Notes under the pieces: model-generated
Seen by the model: only the letters and a program-made list of their open reading frames with translations
The model's database searches: none
What the model was told of the DNA's origin: nothing
NCBI RefSeq assembly: GCF_017744835.1
Contig: NZ_JAGIAM010000003.1
Span: 496,001-560,000, forward strand
From: Sphingomonas sp.
Lineage (GTDB): Bacteria > Pseudomonadota > Alphaproteobacteria > Sphingomonadales > Sphingomonadaceae
Length of the DNA: 64,000 bases
Reading direction: 5' to 3'
Part shown: piece by piece, positions 26,947 to 36,266 of the stretch
Layout: every line of letters starts with the position of its first letter
How positions within the stretch are numbered: the first letter of the stretch is position 1
Program-made: the position numbers and the translations under genes

Positions 26947-29607
26947 ATGACGTCCACCAACGATATCCGCCGTTCGTTCCTCGACTATTTCGAGCGCGAG
27001 GGCCATGCGCGCGTGCCTTCGGCGCCGCTCGTTCCGCACAACGACCCCACGCTCATGTTCACGAACGCGGGCATGGTTCCGTTCAAGAACGTGTTCACGG
27101 GGCTGGAGAGCCGTCCGTACAGCACGGCGACGAGTAGCCAGAAGTGCGTCCGCGCGGGCGGCAAGCACAACGACCTGGACAATGTCGGCTACACGGCACG
27201 CCACCACACCTTCTTCGAAATGCTCGGCAATTTCTCGTTCGGCGACTATTTCAAGGACCGCGCGATCGAGCTGGCGTGGAACCTGATCACCCGCGAATGG
27301 GGTATCGCCAAGGACCGGTTGACCGTCACCGTCTATCATAACGACGACCAGGCGTTCGACCTGTGGAAGAAGATCGCGGGCCTGCCCGACAGCCGCATCA
27401 TCCGCATCCCGACCAAGGACAATTTCTGGGTGATGGGCGCGGACGGCCCATGCGGCCCCTGCTCGGAGATCTTCTTCGACCATGGCGACCACATCTGGGG
27501 CGGCCCGCCGGGATCGCCGGAAGAGGATGGCGACCGCTTCGTCGAAATCTGGAATCTGGTCTTCATGCAGTTCCTGCAGGCGGACGACCAGATCGTCGGC
27601 GACCTGCCGCGTCCGTCGATCGACACCGGCATGGGGCTCGAGCGCGTCGCAGCGGTGCTGCAGGGCGTGCACGACAATTACGACACCGACACGTTCAAGG
27701 CGCTGATCGCCGAATCGGGGGCGCTCACCGGCGCGGCCACGACCGGTGACAATCAGGCGAGCCATCGCGTGATCGCCGATCACCTGCGTTCGTCGGGCTT
27801 TTTGGTCGCCGATGGCGTGCTGCCGGCGAACGAAGGCCGCGGCTATGTGCTCCGCCGCATCATGCGGCGCGCGATGCGTCACGCGCACCTGCTGGGCGCC
27901 AAGGAGCCGATGATGCACCGCATGGTGCCGGCGCTGGTCGCCGAGATGGGGGCTGCCTTCCCCGAGCTGGTCCGCGCGCAGCCGCTGATCGAGGCGACGC
28001 TCCTCCAGGAAGAGACGCGCTTCCGCCAGACGCTGGCGAACGGCCTGCGCCTGCTGGACGAGGCGACGCAGGGTCTGGGCGAAGGTGATACGCTGCCGGG
28101 CGCGACTGCCTTCAAGCTCTACGACACCTTTGGCTTCCCCTATGACCTGACCGAGGACGCGCTGCGGTCCAAGTCGATCAGCGTCGATCGCGACGGCTTC
28201 GATTCGGCGATGGCCGAGCAGAAGCGCGCTGCCCGCGCGGCCTGGAAGGGCTCGGGCGAGAAGGCGTCCGACGAGCTGTGGTACGATCTGGCGGACGAAC
28301 TCGGGAGCACCGAGTTCATCGGCTATTCGGGAACGCAGGGCGAAGGCCAGATCGTCGCGATCGTCAAGAACGGCGCGCGCGTCGACAGCGCCAAGCCCGG
28401 CGACGCCGTGACGCTGCTCACCAACCAGACGCCCTTCTACGGCGAGAGCGGCGGCCAGATGGGCGACGCGGGCACGATCTCGAACGAGAAGGGGCTGCGC
28501 GCGATCGTCGAGGACACGTCGAAGCCGCTCGGCCGGCTCCACGCGCATCACGCGAAGATCGAGGCCGGCGAGATCGCGGTCGGCGACACCGTGCATCTGG
28601 TCGTGGATGCCGAGCGCCGCGACCGCATCCGCGCCAACCACAGCGCCACCCACCTGCTCCACGCAGCGCTGCGCAAGCGGCTTGGCGGCCATGTCACCCA
28701 GAAGGGCAGCCTGGTTGCGCCCGACCGGCTGCGCTTCGACTTCTCGCATCCCTCGGCGCTGACCGCCGAGGAGATCGCCGACATCGAGGCCGACGTGAAC
28801 GCCCAGATCCGCAACAACGAAGCGGTGACGACGCGGCTGATGACGCCCGACGACGCGATCGCCGCTGGCGCCATGGCGCTGTTCGGCGAGAAGTACGGCG
28901 ACGAGGTTCGCGTGCTCTCGATGGGCCGCGGCGAGGACGCTTCCTACTCGGTCGAACTCTGCGGCGGCACGCACGTCAATGCGACGGGCGACATCGCGAT
29001 CTTCAAGATCATCTCGGAGAGTGCCGTCTCCTCGGGCGTGCGGCGCATCGAGGCGCTGACCGGCGAGGGCGCGCGCCAGTGGCTCAACGCCCGCGACGAG
29101 CGTCTCAAGGAGGCTGCGGCCGCACTCAAGGCTTCGCCCGACGAAGTCCCGGCGCGCGTCGCCGCGCTGGTCGAGGAACGCCGCAAGCTCGAGCGCGAGC
29201 TGGCCGAGGCCAAGAAGGCGCTGGCGCTGGGCGGCGGCGGTTCGGCTGCGCCGGCCGGGCCGGAGCAGGTCGGCGGCGTGAACTTCGTCGGCCAGGTGCT
29301 CGACGGGCTCGAGGCCAAGGCGCTGCGGGGTGCGGTCGACGAGGCCAAGGCGCGCATCGGCTCGGGGGTGGTCGCGCTGGTCGCGGTCAACGAGGGCCGC
29401 GCCTCCGTCGCGGTGGGGGTCACGGACGATCTCGCCGGCGCGCAGAATGCCGTGGAGCTGGTCAAGCGCGCGGTCGAAGTGCTGGGCGGGCAGGGCGGCG
29501 GCGGCCGGCCGGACATGGCGCAGGGCGGCGGCCCCGACGGAAGCAAGGCGTCCGACGCGCTCGCCGCGGTGCGCGGCGCGATCGCCGCCGAGAAGGCTGC
29601 GGCCTGA
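26947..29607 (+). CDS. alaS: Alanine--tRNA ligase
   Basis: 886 aa, full length. Class II catalytic core at the N-terminus ([36 protein letters not shown]), editing domain with the zinc/editing motifs [13 protein letters not shown] and CGGTHV, and a C-terminal oligomerisation (C-Ala) domain with the glycine-rich [17 protein letters not shown] use the ATG at 26947; the track extends 21 residues upstream without family similarity. The large opposing ORF at 26632-29886 is a shadow. A secreted hypothetical follows 18 nt later on the same strand. Confidence 0.98.
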   Translation: MTSTNDIRRSFLDYFEREGHARVPSAPLVPHNDPTLMFTNAGMVPFKNVFTGLESRPYSTATSSQKCVRAGGKHNDLDNVGYTARHHTFFEMLGNFSFGDYFKDRAIELAWNLITREWGIAKDRLTVTVYHNDDQAFDLWKKIAGLPDSRIIRIPTKDNFWVMGADGPCGPCSEIFFDHGDHIWGGPPGSPEEDGDRFVEIWNLVFMQFLQADDQIVGDLPRPSIDTGMGLERVAAVLQGVHDNYDTDTFKALIAESGALTGAATTGDNQASHRVIADHLRSSGFLVADGVLPANEGRGYVLRRIMRRAMRHAHLLGAKEPMMHRMVPALVAEMGAAFPELVRAQPLIEATLLQEETRFRQTLANGLRLLDEATQGLGEGDTLPGATAFKLYDTFGFPYDLTEDALRSKSISVDRDGFDSAMAEQKRAARAAWKGSGEKASDELWYDLADELGSTEFIGYSGTQGEGQIVAIVKNGARVDSAKPGDAVTLLTNQTPFYGESGGQMGDAGTISNEKGLRAIVEDTSKPLGRLHAHHAKIEAGEIAVGDTVHLVVDAERRDRIRANHSATHLLHAALRKRLGGHVTQKGSLVAPDRLRFDFSHPSALTAEEIADIEADVNAQIRNNEAVTTRLMTPDDAIAAGAMALFGEKYGDEVRVLSMGRGEDASYSVELCGGTHVNATGDIAIFKIISESAVSSGVRRIEALTGEGARQWLNARDERLKEAAAALKASPDEVPARVAALVEERRKLERELAEAKKALALGGGGSAAPAGPEQVGGVNFVGQVLDGLEAKALRGAVDEAKARIGSGVVALVAVNEGRASVAVGVTDDLAGAQNAVELVKRAVEVLGGQGGGGRPDMAQGGGPDGSKASDALAAVRGAIAAEKAAA

Positions 29608-29625
29608 GGCAAGGGAGCAAGCAAG

Positions 29626-30135
29626 ATGATCATCCTTCCCGTCCTTCTCGCCATCGCGGCTCAGGCCGGGGGGGATGAAGACACGCTCACGCCGGCGCGC
29701 GAGGGCCTGCTCCGCTGCACTTCGCCCGATCCCGCGCGCAAGACCTGCAGCTCGCTGACAAGCTTCACGATTCGGCCCGACGGCAGCTTCGAGGCGGAGG
29801 TGACCGGCATCGGCGGACCGGCGGGGATCCAGGTCCATTATCGCATGCCGGGCAAGATCGTCGGCGGCGCGGCGTGCTTCGTGCACCGCACCGATACGCT
29901 GGCGAGCGCGACCTTCACCAAGCCCAATGCGCGGCTTGCCCAGTCGCTGCAGGAGACGCTGCGCCGCGACCTTGCGGCGGCGATGGCGCCGCTCAATGGC
30001 CGCCAGCGCTGCTACCGCGACCAGATCGACAATGCCGTGCTGATTGCCCGGACGACGCTCGACGGTGTCGCGCAGCCGGACCTCGACCGCCCGGTACGCT
30101 GGGTCGCGCCCGGCGACGGCTACAAGGTCGAATAA
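29626..30135 (+). CDS. Secreted protein of unknown function, paralogue A
   Basis: 169 aa with an N-terminal hydrophobic stretch (MIILPVLLAIAAQAGG) that fits a short signal peptide and AAGGGAG upstream as ribosome binding site. The mature part has four Cys (RCTSP, KTCSSL, ACFVH, RCYRD) that could form two disulfides. It is clearly paralogous to the neighbouring convergent gene: shared blocks AREG-x3-C, KKTC/RKTC, RPDGSF, MAPLNG/VAPLDG and a C-terminal W-V-x-P-x-x-GYK. No family recognised. It may be read through from alaS. Confidence 0.72.
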   Translation: MIILPVLLAIAAQAGGDEDTLTPAREGLLRCTSPDPARKTCSSLTSFTIRPDGSFEAEVTGIGGPAGIQVHYRMPGKIVGGAACFVHRTDTLASATFTKPNARLAQSLQETLRRDLAAAMAPLNGRQRCYRDQIDNAVLIARTTLDGVAQPDLDRPVRWVAPGDGYKVE

Positions 30136-30147
30136 TCCGGCCGGGAA

Positions 30148-30663
30148 CTACATCCCGAGCTTATAGCCCTCGTCGGGGCGCACCCAGATCGCGCGCCGAG
30201 TGAGATCGGGACGGGCGGTGCCCTCCACGGTCACATCGAGCCGCAGCACGTCGCCTTCAGGCACTGCGCGCGAGCACGCCTTCTTGCCGTCGAGCGGGGC
30301 GACCGCCCCGACGAGCTGTCCTCGAATCGCGTCGCCGGTCGCGGCATCCGCGGGCGCCCCTTCGATCGTGATCCTGGCATTGGCATAGTCCTGCTGGCGG
30401 ATGACCGCGCAGAGCGCATCGCCCTCCGCCTTGCCCGAGCTGCGAGTTTCCATCACGATCGCAGGCGTGGGCGCGATCATCACGCGCGCCACGCTGTCGA
30501 ACGAGCCGTCGGGCCGCACCGTCAGCGAGGCGAGACCGAGGCACGTCTTCTTTTCCTTATTGGGCTGGATGCATTGGATCTTGCCCTCACGCGCGGACGC
30601 CAGCGGATCGGCTGCGGCCTGGCTTTGCGTGGCGGCGAGCAGAAGCAGAAGCGTTCCGAACAT
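30148..30663 (-). CDS. Secreted protein of unknown function, paralogue B
   Basis: 171 aa, leader MFGTLLLLLAATQSQAAAD is a good signal peptide. Same architecture as the gene at 29626: AREGKIQC, KKTCLGLASLTVRPDGSFDS, DALCAVIR, KACSRAVPEG and the terminal WVRPDEGYKLG, with the four Cys in matching positions. The two stops are 12 nt apart, facing each other. I cannot name a function; conserved Cys and secretion suggest a small periplasmic disulfide-bonded domain. Confidence 0.72.
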   Translation of the reverse strand: MFGTLLLLLAATQSQAAADPLASAREGKIQCIQPNKEKKTCLGLASLTVRPDGSFDSVARVMIAPTPAIVMETRSSGKAEGDALCAVIRQQDYANARITIEGAPADAATGDAIRGQLVGAVAPLDGKKACSRAVPEGDVLRLDVTVEGTARPDLTRRAIWVRPDEGYKLGM

Positions 30664-30731
30664 GCGCGTTCATCTCCCCAATTGGCGGCAGCATGCGCTC
30701 GGCACTTGCGGCGGGCAAGTGCGAAGGGCGA

Positions 30732-32516
30732 TCAGCCGGGCGAGCTTTCCGCCTCGCCCAGCCGCGTCCGGCGCAACCGCGGCTCGCGCTCGAGGCCCGC
30801 GGCTTCCTTGATCGACTTGCGCATCTCGTCGCGCTTCTCGTGGATCGAAGCGATCACCGGGCCCACCGCCATGCCGACGTCGACCAGCACGGCCTCCGAG
30901 AGCTGGAGCGAGCTTTCGAGCGTCTCCGGCACGGCGTCGCTCGCGCCCGCCTTGTAGAGCTCGGCGGCGTGCGCGGCGTCGCGGGCGCGGGCGATGATCG
31001 GCAAATTCGGCACCCAGCCGCGCACCCGCCGCGTCAGCCGCACGGTGAGCACCGGATCATCCATGGTCAGCACCAGCGCCCTGGCATGGCCCAGCTTGAG
31101 CTGGTCGACGAGTTCGGTGCGAGTCACGTCGCCGAACAGGACGGTGTAGCCGTCGCGGCGGGCGGCGTTGACGTTGTCGATATCGGCGTCCACGCCGAGA
31201 TAGGGCTGACCGTGGCGTCGCAGCATGTCCGCGACGGTGCGGCCGACGCGGCCGAAGCCGAGGATCACCGTGCCGTGGCTCAGCTGGCCGGGATCGGTGG
31301 CGGGGGGATCGTCCTTCTCCTGCGCCTCGATCAAGCGGGAGGCGAACTGGCCGACCTTGGCGAGCACCGGCGTGGCGGTGAGGCCGATCGCAGTCACGGC
31401 GGTCCAGAAGGCTGTGGTAGCGGGGGAGATCAGCGCCGCCGTGCCCGCGACACCGAGCACGATCAGCGTGGTCTCCGACGGGCTGGCCATCAGCACGCCG
31501 GTCTCCGCCGCGGTGCCGGTGCGCGCGCCCGAGAGCTTGAGCAACCCGGTGGTGACGGCGACCTTGACCACCATCACCATCACGGTCGCGCCCAGCAGCA
31601 TCGGCCAATTGGTGGCGAGGAAGCCGAGCTCGAGGCGCATGCCGACGGTGATCAGGAAGACGCCGAGCGCGAGGCCCTTGAAGGGGGCGGTGATCGCCTC
31701 GACGGCGCCGTGATATTCGGTCTCGGCGATCAGCAGCCCCGCGATCAGCGCGCCGACGATCGGCGACAGGCCGGCGGCGGCGGTGGCGAGGCTCGCGACG
31801 ATCACGACGAGCAGGCTGGCGGCGAGGAACAGCTCGGGGCTCTTGGTGCGTGCGGCCTGGGCGAACATGCGCGGCAGCAGCAGCCGCCCGCCGAGGAAGA
31901 GCGCGGCGACCGTGGCGACGCCCATCGCCAGCGTCACGAACAGGTTGGTGAGCCCCGCCACGCCGGGTGCGGGCGACATGGCGCCGAGCATGAAGATGAT
32001 CGGGACCAGCGCGAGATCCTCGAACAGCAGCATGGCGAAGGCAGCGCGGCCGACGGCGCTGGTGGTGCCGGCGATCGGGAGCACCAGCGCCGTGGAGGAA
32101 AGCGCGAGCGCCAGCCCGAGGCCGATCGCCCCTGCGGTGCTCAGCCCCGTCAGGTAGAGCAGCGCGGCGAGGATGAGCCCGGACGAGGCCAGCTCGGCCG
32201 CGCCCAGGCCGAACACCAGCCTGCGCATCGCCCAGAGTCGCCGGAACGAGAGCTCGAGGCCGATCGAAAAGAGCAGCAGCACGATGCCGAGCTCGGCAAA
32301 CGGCTCGATCGCATGCGGGTCGGAGATGGTGACGTAGAAGAGCCAGGGATGCTGGCCGACGAGGGCGCCGAGCGCGCGGGGGCCGACCAGCGCGCCCACC
32401 AGGATGAACCCGATGACCGGGCTGATCCTGAAGCGCGCGAACGCCGGGATCACGAGCCCCGCCGCACCGAGGATCACCAGCGCATCGCTGAAGCCGCTGT
32501 TCTGCAGGCTCAGCAT
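30732..32516 (-). CDS. CPA2-family monovalent cation:proton antiporter with RCK domain (KefB/KefC/YbaL-like)
   Basis: 594 aa. About 12-13 membrane helices (residues 1-390) with the family-typical LGIVLLLFSIGLELSFRRLW, LALSSTALVLPI and ALIAGLLIAETEYH, then a cytoplasmic TrkA-N/RCK domain with a dinucleotide-binding VILGFGRVGRTVADMLRRHG and the GDVTRTELVDQL segment. It exchanges K+ or Na+ for H+, gated by nucleotide binding. The C-terminal tail lacks a full TrkA-C domain. It is monocistronic here, upstream of a long regulatory gap shared with the TonB receptor. Confidence 0.92.
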   Translation of the reverse strand: MLSLQNSGFSDALVILGAAGLVIPAFARFRISPVIGFILVGALVGPRALGALVGQHPWLFYVTISDPHAIEPFAELGIVLLLFSIGLELSFRRLWAMRRLVFGLGAAELASSGLILAALLYLTGLSTAGAIGLGLALALSSTALVLPIAGTTSAVGRAAFAMLLFEDLALVPIIFMLGAMSPAPGVAGLTNLFVTLAMGVATVAALFLGGRLLLPRMFAQAARTKSPELFLAASLLVVIVASLATAAAGLSPIVGALIAGLLIAETEYHGAVEAITAPFKGLALGVFLITVGMRLELGFLATNWPMLLGATVMVMVVKVAVTTGLLKLSGARTGTAAETGVLMASPSETTLIVLGVAGTAALISPATTAFWTAVTAIGLTATPVLAKVGQFASRLIEAQEKDDPPATDPGQLSHGTVILGFGRVGRTVADMLRRHGQPYLGVDADIDNVNAARRDGYTVLFGDVTRTELVDQLKLGHARALVLTMDDPVLTVRLTRRVRGWVPNLPIIARARDAAHAAELYKAGASDAVPETLESSLQLSEAVLVDVGMAVGPVIASIHEKRDEMRKSIKEAAGLEREPRLRRTRLGEAESSPG

Positions 32517-32823
32517 GCGCGGCCCAGCGGGTTACAAGAACCGAGGCCGGAGCCAGCGCGTCCAGCGCTCGACCTTCTTCGGAAATTTACAAACGAGAGG
32601 AGCATGCCAGCCATCATCCCCGAACGGCAGCACGGGCGCCCCCTTTTTGCAAGGCGGGGCGGTCAGGTTTCTTGCCAGCTGCCCTCGAATAGCGCCGCGC
32701 TCGCGAGGAGACCGCGACTTGCCAGATGAGTCGCGCGCCGGAGTGATGCGTAATTTATTACGTATGCGTAACTAATCTTAAGATGTGCGTCGCCATTGAC
32801 ATCAGCTAACAGAGCATGCCCCG

Positions 32824-32851
32824 CATATGTATGAAACTATAGTTCCATATG
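32824..32851. promoter_or_regulatory. Nested palindromes, possible operator
   Basis: Two CATATG hexamers (32824-32829 and 32846-32851) bracket the perfect 10-bp palindrome AACTATAGTT at 32835-32844. Such nested symmetry in AT-rich DNA is typical of dimeric regulator sites; no regulator can be named. Confidence 0.4.
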
Positions 32852-32900
32852 TTTGCCAATGCACTGATACGTGTTCTTGTGAGCCTACTGTAACATGCCA

Positions 32901-32918
32901 TGTAGCATTTTTGCTACA
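32901..32918. promoter_or_regulatory. Inverted repeat TGTAGCA-TTTT-TGCTACA
   Basis: Perfect 7-bp arms with a four-base spacer, 178 bp before the TonB receptor start. Could be an operator or a weak RNA hairpin. Confidence 0.45.
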
Positions 32919-32939
32919 GGCCAAATGAAAGGTAAATAG

Positions 32940-32956
32940 AGCAAGCAATGCTTGCT
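32940..32956. promoter_or_regulatory. Inverted repeat AGCAAGCA-A-TGCTTGCT
   Basis: Perfect 8-bp arms around a single base, 140 bp before the TonB receptor start. The one-base centre cannot form an RNA loop, so a protein-binding site is more likely than a hairpin. Confidence 0.45.
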
Positions 32957-33095
32957 TTACAGCTTCCTGCGGGCGGCTCAATCTTTTGGAGCCACCATGC
33001 GCAGGCGTTGCGGGTAGGCAACGAGCTGCGAGTGGAAAACAGCCTCGGCGGCGTCACGCGACCTCGGACGAGGCAGCAGCAGCGAGGAAAGAGAC

Positions 33096-36000
33096 GTGAG
33101 CAGCAGCATCCACTTCGTGGGCAAGGTCGCCTTGCTGGCCACCGCCGCGCCCCTGTCGATCGCCTTGGCGGTTCCCGCCTATGGTCAGGACACCAGCGCC
33201 CGGGATCCCGCGGCGCCGACGACGGCCCCCGCCCAGACGGAGCCCGCGCCCGCGGACACACAGGACCAAGGAGCAACCGCGGCGCAAGCGGAAGAGGGCG
33301 GCGAGATCGTCGTGACCGGCACGCTGTTCCGCACCCGGGCCGCGACACCGTCGCCGGTGACGGTGCTCAATGCCGAGACGCTCGACCAGCGCGGCATCAA
33401 CACCACGCAGGAAGCGATCCAGCGGCTCGCCTCTAACAATGGTCCCGCGCTCACCAACTCCTTCTCGGCGAATGGCGCGTTTGCGGCCGGCGCCTCCGCG
33501 GTGTCGCTACGCGGGCTCAGCACCAATTCGACGCTGGTGCTCTTCGATGGGCTGCGCGCGTCCTATTATCCGCTCGCTGACGATGCGACGCGCAACTTCG
33601 TCGATCTCAACACCATCCCCGACGACATCGTCGACCGCATCGAAGTGCTGCGCGACGGCGCTTCGTCGACCTATGGCGCGGATGCCATCGCGGGCGTGGT
33701 CAACGTGATCACCAAGAAGGAGATCAAGGGGATCAGCGGACGTGCCGAGGTGGGGATCACCGAGCGCGGCGACGGCGCCAACCACCGGTTCAGCCTGACT
33801 GGCGGCTTCGGCGATCTGAGTGAGCAAGGCTTCAACGCCTATCTCAGCGGCTTCTACTACCACCAGGAAGCGCTCTACAATCGTGAGCGGCCCTATCCCT
33901 ACAACTCGCAGAACCAGTCGGGGATCTGCCGCGACGGCGTGTGCGGGCCGTCGATCGGACCAAACGGGGGCTCGATCAATCCGTCGACCGGCGGCTTCTC
34001 GGGCTTTTCGACGGGAACCGATTCCAGTCTGTTCGCGACGACCTTCTTCGTCGCGCCCGCGGGCCCGGACAATGCGGCCGAGACCGGGCGCTATCAGTTC
34101 CTCAATCCGGCCGCGGGCTGCATCACCGGTGAGACGCCCTATACGCTCACCGACGCCGAGTTCGCCGCCGATCCGCGCGCGCCCCGCACCGTCTGCCAGG
34201 GTGATCTGGTGACGCAATATGGCGTGATCTCGCCGGAGATTACGCGCTGGGGCGGGTCGTTCCGCGCTACCGGCCGGATCAGCGACGACATCGAGGCCTA
34301 TTTCGAAGGCAATTTCCTGCAGAGCAACGTGAGTTTCAACGGCCTGCCGGCGAGCATCCGCCGGAACGGCCCGACCGGCATCGACTTCCCGCGCTTCAGC
34401 ACCGCGGCGCCGGCCGGGGGCGCGAATGCGGTCGGGTCGTTCATCCTGGCGCTGCCGGTCTATGTCTGTCCACTCATCAACAATCTGCCGGACCCGAACT
34501 GCAACGCGGCGAATCCGAACGCCAGGCTCAATCCGAACAATCCCTTCGCCGGCCAAGGGCAGGTGGCGCGCATCCTCGGGCGGCTTCCGAACATTCAGGA
34601 ATATAACGAGACGCGCAGCCGCACGTATCGCGCGGCGGGTGGGGTTTCCGGCTCCTTCGCGGATGACTGGAACTTCTCGATCGAAGGCGTTGCGATGCGT
34701 ACCGATCTGACGCGGATCCAGAACGGCTATGTCTACATCCAGAACCTGCTCAACGTAGTCGCCGACGGCCGCTACAATTTCGTCAATCCGTTTGCCAACA
34801 CCCAAGAAACGCTGGATTATCTCTCGCCGGACAATATCAACGAATCCCGGTCCGAGCTGTATGCGATCGATGCCAGCGTGGCTGGCAAGCTGTTCGATCT
34901 TCCGGGCGGTCCGCTGGAGATCGGCGTCGGCGGGGCGCTGCGCTGGGAGTCGATCAATGCGCCCAGCGCCAATCCGGACTCCAACGGTCCGACGCAGCGT
35001 TATTTCGTCCTGAACGCGTTCGGCACCAGCGGCAGCCGCAGCGTCCGCTCGGCCTATGCCGAGCTCAAGGCGCCGATCATTCGTGCGCTCGAGGTGAATC
35101 TCTCGGGACGCTACGACAGCTATTCGAGCGGGCAGGACGCCTTTTCGCCCAAGGTGGGTGTGAAGTTCACGCCGATCGACCAGCTGGTGATCCGCGGCAC
35201 CTGGTCGCGCGGCTTCCGCATACCGAGCTTCGCCGAAGCGAATGCCATTCCGACCACCGGCTTCGTGACCGCGACGCAGTCGCTCTTCAACGACACGTTC
35301 CTGGCGCAGTACAATTGCTCGCTGGCGACATTCAACACCTGCCCGACCTACATCCGCACCGCGAGCTACGGCCAGACGACGCTGGCCAGCCCGGACCTCG
35401 AGCCCGAACGTTCGACCAGCTATACCGCGGGCGTGCTGTTCGAGCCGATCCGGAACCTGAGCTTCACGGTCGACTACTACAACATCAAGAAGACCGGTGC
35501 GATCACCACCCCGAGCAACCGCCCGGCGCTGCTCGCCTATTATCAGGGCCAACCGATCCCGCCGGGATTCAACGTGATCCCCGACTCGCCCGATCCCAAC
35601 TTCCCGAACGCGCGTCCGCGGGTTGCGTTCGTGCAGTCGCAGTTGATCAACGCCAACACGATCCGCGCCGAAGGGCTCGATTTCGGGGCGCGGGTGCAAG
35701 TCGACCTGTCGCCCTCGGTCCGCTTCATCTCTGCGCTCGAGGCGAGCTGGATCATCAACCTTGAGACCGAGTTCCCGGACGGGACGGTCGAATCCTACGA
35801 AGGCACGCTCGGCAACTTCAACCTGACCGCAGGGTCGGGCACGCCCGAGTGGCGCGGAAGCTGGCAGAACACGCTCGAGTGGGACAAGCTGACGCTGACC
35901 GCCACTGCCGATTTCTTCGGCGGCTACAATCTCTCGGCGGCCGACCAGGGCACCGAACCGGGCGACTGCGGCATGCTGTCCGAGCAATTCGTGGCGTGCG

Positions 36001-36206
36001 ACGTACCGGACTATATCACCGTCGACCTGTCGGCGAGCTACAAGGTCGCCGACAAGTTCACGATCTACATGAACGTGCTCAACCTGTTCGATAACCTGCC
36101 GCCGATCGATCCGATCACTTACGGTGCGAACAACTATAACCCCGTCCAGGGCGGCACGGGCATTTTCGGTCGGTCATTCCGCGTCGGCACGAAGTTCAAC
36201 TTCTAG
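33096..36206 (+). CDS. TonB-dependent receptor (large, 1036 aa)
   Basis: Starts with GTG at 33096 behind GAGGAAAGAGA. Signal peptide SIHFVGKVALLATAAPLSIALAVPAYGQ, a Pro/Ala/Gln-rich linker, TonB-box-like EIVVTGTLFRT, plug domain with RGLSTNSTLVLFDGLR and DRIEVLRDGASSTYGADAIAGVVNVITKK, a long barrel and a C-terminal GRSFRVGTKFNF ending in aromatic Phe. The plug type (RDGASSTYG, GVVNVITKK) is that of the large sphingomonad/xanthomonad receptors often tied to plant-derived carbohydrates or peptides. Inserted Cys-containing extracellular loops (CPLINNLPDPNC, CSLATFNTC) are likely disulfide-closed. The ligand is unknown. Confidence 0.94.
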   Translation: MSSSIHFVGKVALLATAAPLSIALAVPAYGQDTSARDPAAPTTAPAQTEPAPADTQDQGATAAQAEEGGEIVVTGTLFRTRAATPSPVTVLNAETLDQRGINTTQEAIQRLASNNGPALTNSFSANGAFAAGASAVSLRGLSTNSTLVLFDGLRASYYPLADDATRNFVDLNTIPDDIVDRIEVLRDGASSTYGADAIAGVVNVITKKEIKGISGRAEVGITERGDGANHRFSLTGGFGDLSEQGFNAYLSGFYYHQEALYNRERPYPYNSQNQSGICRDGVCGPSIGPNGGSINPSTGGFSGFSTGTDSSLFATTFFVAPAGPDNAAETGRYQFLNPAAGCITGETPYTLTDAEFAADPRAPRTVCQGDLVTQYGVISPEITRWGGSFRATGRISDDIEAYFEGNFLQSNVSFNGLPASIRRNGPTGIDFPRFSTAAPAGGANAVGSFILALPVYVCPLINNLPDPNCNAANPNARLNPNNPFAGQGQVARILGRLPNIQEYNETRSRTYRAAGGVSGSFADDWNFSIEGVAMRTDLTRIQNGYVYIQNLLNVVADGRYNFVNPFANTQETLDYLSPDNINESRSELYAIDASVAGKLFDLPGGPLEIGVGGALRWESINAPSANPDSNGPTQRYFVLNAFGTSGSRSVRSAYAELKAPIIRALEVNLSGRYDSYSSGQDAFSPKVGVKFTPIDQLVIRGTWSRGFRIPSFAEANAIPTTGFVTATQSLFNDTFLAQYNCSLATFNTCPTYIRTASYGQTTLASPDLEPERSTSYTAGVLFEPIRNLSFTVDYYNIKKTGAITTPSNRPALLAYYQGQPIPPGFNVIPDSPDPNFPNARPRVAFVQSQLINANTIRAEGLDFGARVQVDLSPSVRFISALEASWIINLETEFPDGTVESYEGTLGNFNLTAGSGTPEWRGSWQNTLEWDKLTLTATADFFGGYNLSAADQGTEPGDCGMLSEQFVACDVPDYITVDLSASYKVADKFTIYMNVLNLFDNLPPIDPITYGANNYNPVQGGTGIFGRSFRVGTKFNF

Positions 36207-36216
36207 GCAAAGCAAA

Positions 36217-36240
36217 AGGGGGAGCGTTTCCGCTCCCCCT
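36217..36240. terminator. Bidirectional terminator between the TonB receptor and icd
   Basis: Perfect 10-bp stem AGGGGGAGCG / CGCTCCCCCT with TTTC loop, preceded by GCAAA and followed by CTCGTTCTT. It sits between two convergent genes and could serve both. Confidence 0.75.
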
Positions 36241-36266
36241 CTCGTTCTTCGGTTCAGCCGGCTGGC

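Larger units (their letters stand above)
32517..33095. other. 579-bp intergenic region, partly AT-rich, with several inverted repeats
   Basis: No convincing gene. From about 32740 to 32960 the base composition falls sharply compared with the rest of the window. This part holds GTAAT-TT-ATTAC (32750-32761), a CATATG pair around AACTATAGTT (32824-32851), and two hairpin-like repeats listed separately. A TTGACA at 32796-32801 is a possible -35, but I see no good -10 at the right distance. It is presumably the control region of the TonB receptor that starts at 33096. Confidence 0.65.

Noticed and set aside
26632-29886. A 1084-aa minus-strand ORF
   Set aside because: Antisense to alaS with RGDRHAAR-like low-complexity sequence and no motif; alaS is certain on the plus strand.
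30693-32729. A 678-aa plus-strand ORF
   Set aside because: Antisense to the CPA2 antiporter; the composition (Glu/Gln/His/Gly/Arg runs) is a shadow frame.
32604-32729. A 41-codon ORF (MPAIIPERQHGRPLFARRGG...) behind GAGAGGAGC
   Set aside because: Reasonable ribosome binding site, but no recognisable domain and no conservation evidence; kept out of the gene list.
32404-32775. A 123-aa plus ORF crossing the antiporter start and the intergenic gap
   Set aside because: No ribosome binding site, no family pattern, and the first third is antisense to the antiporter.
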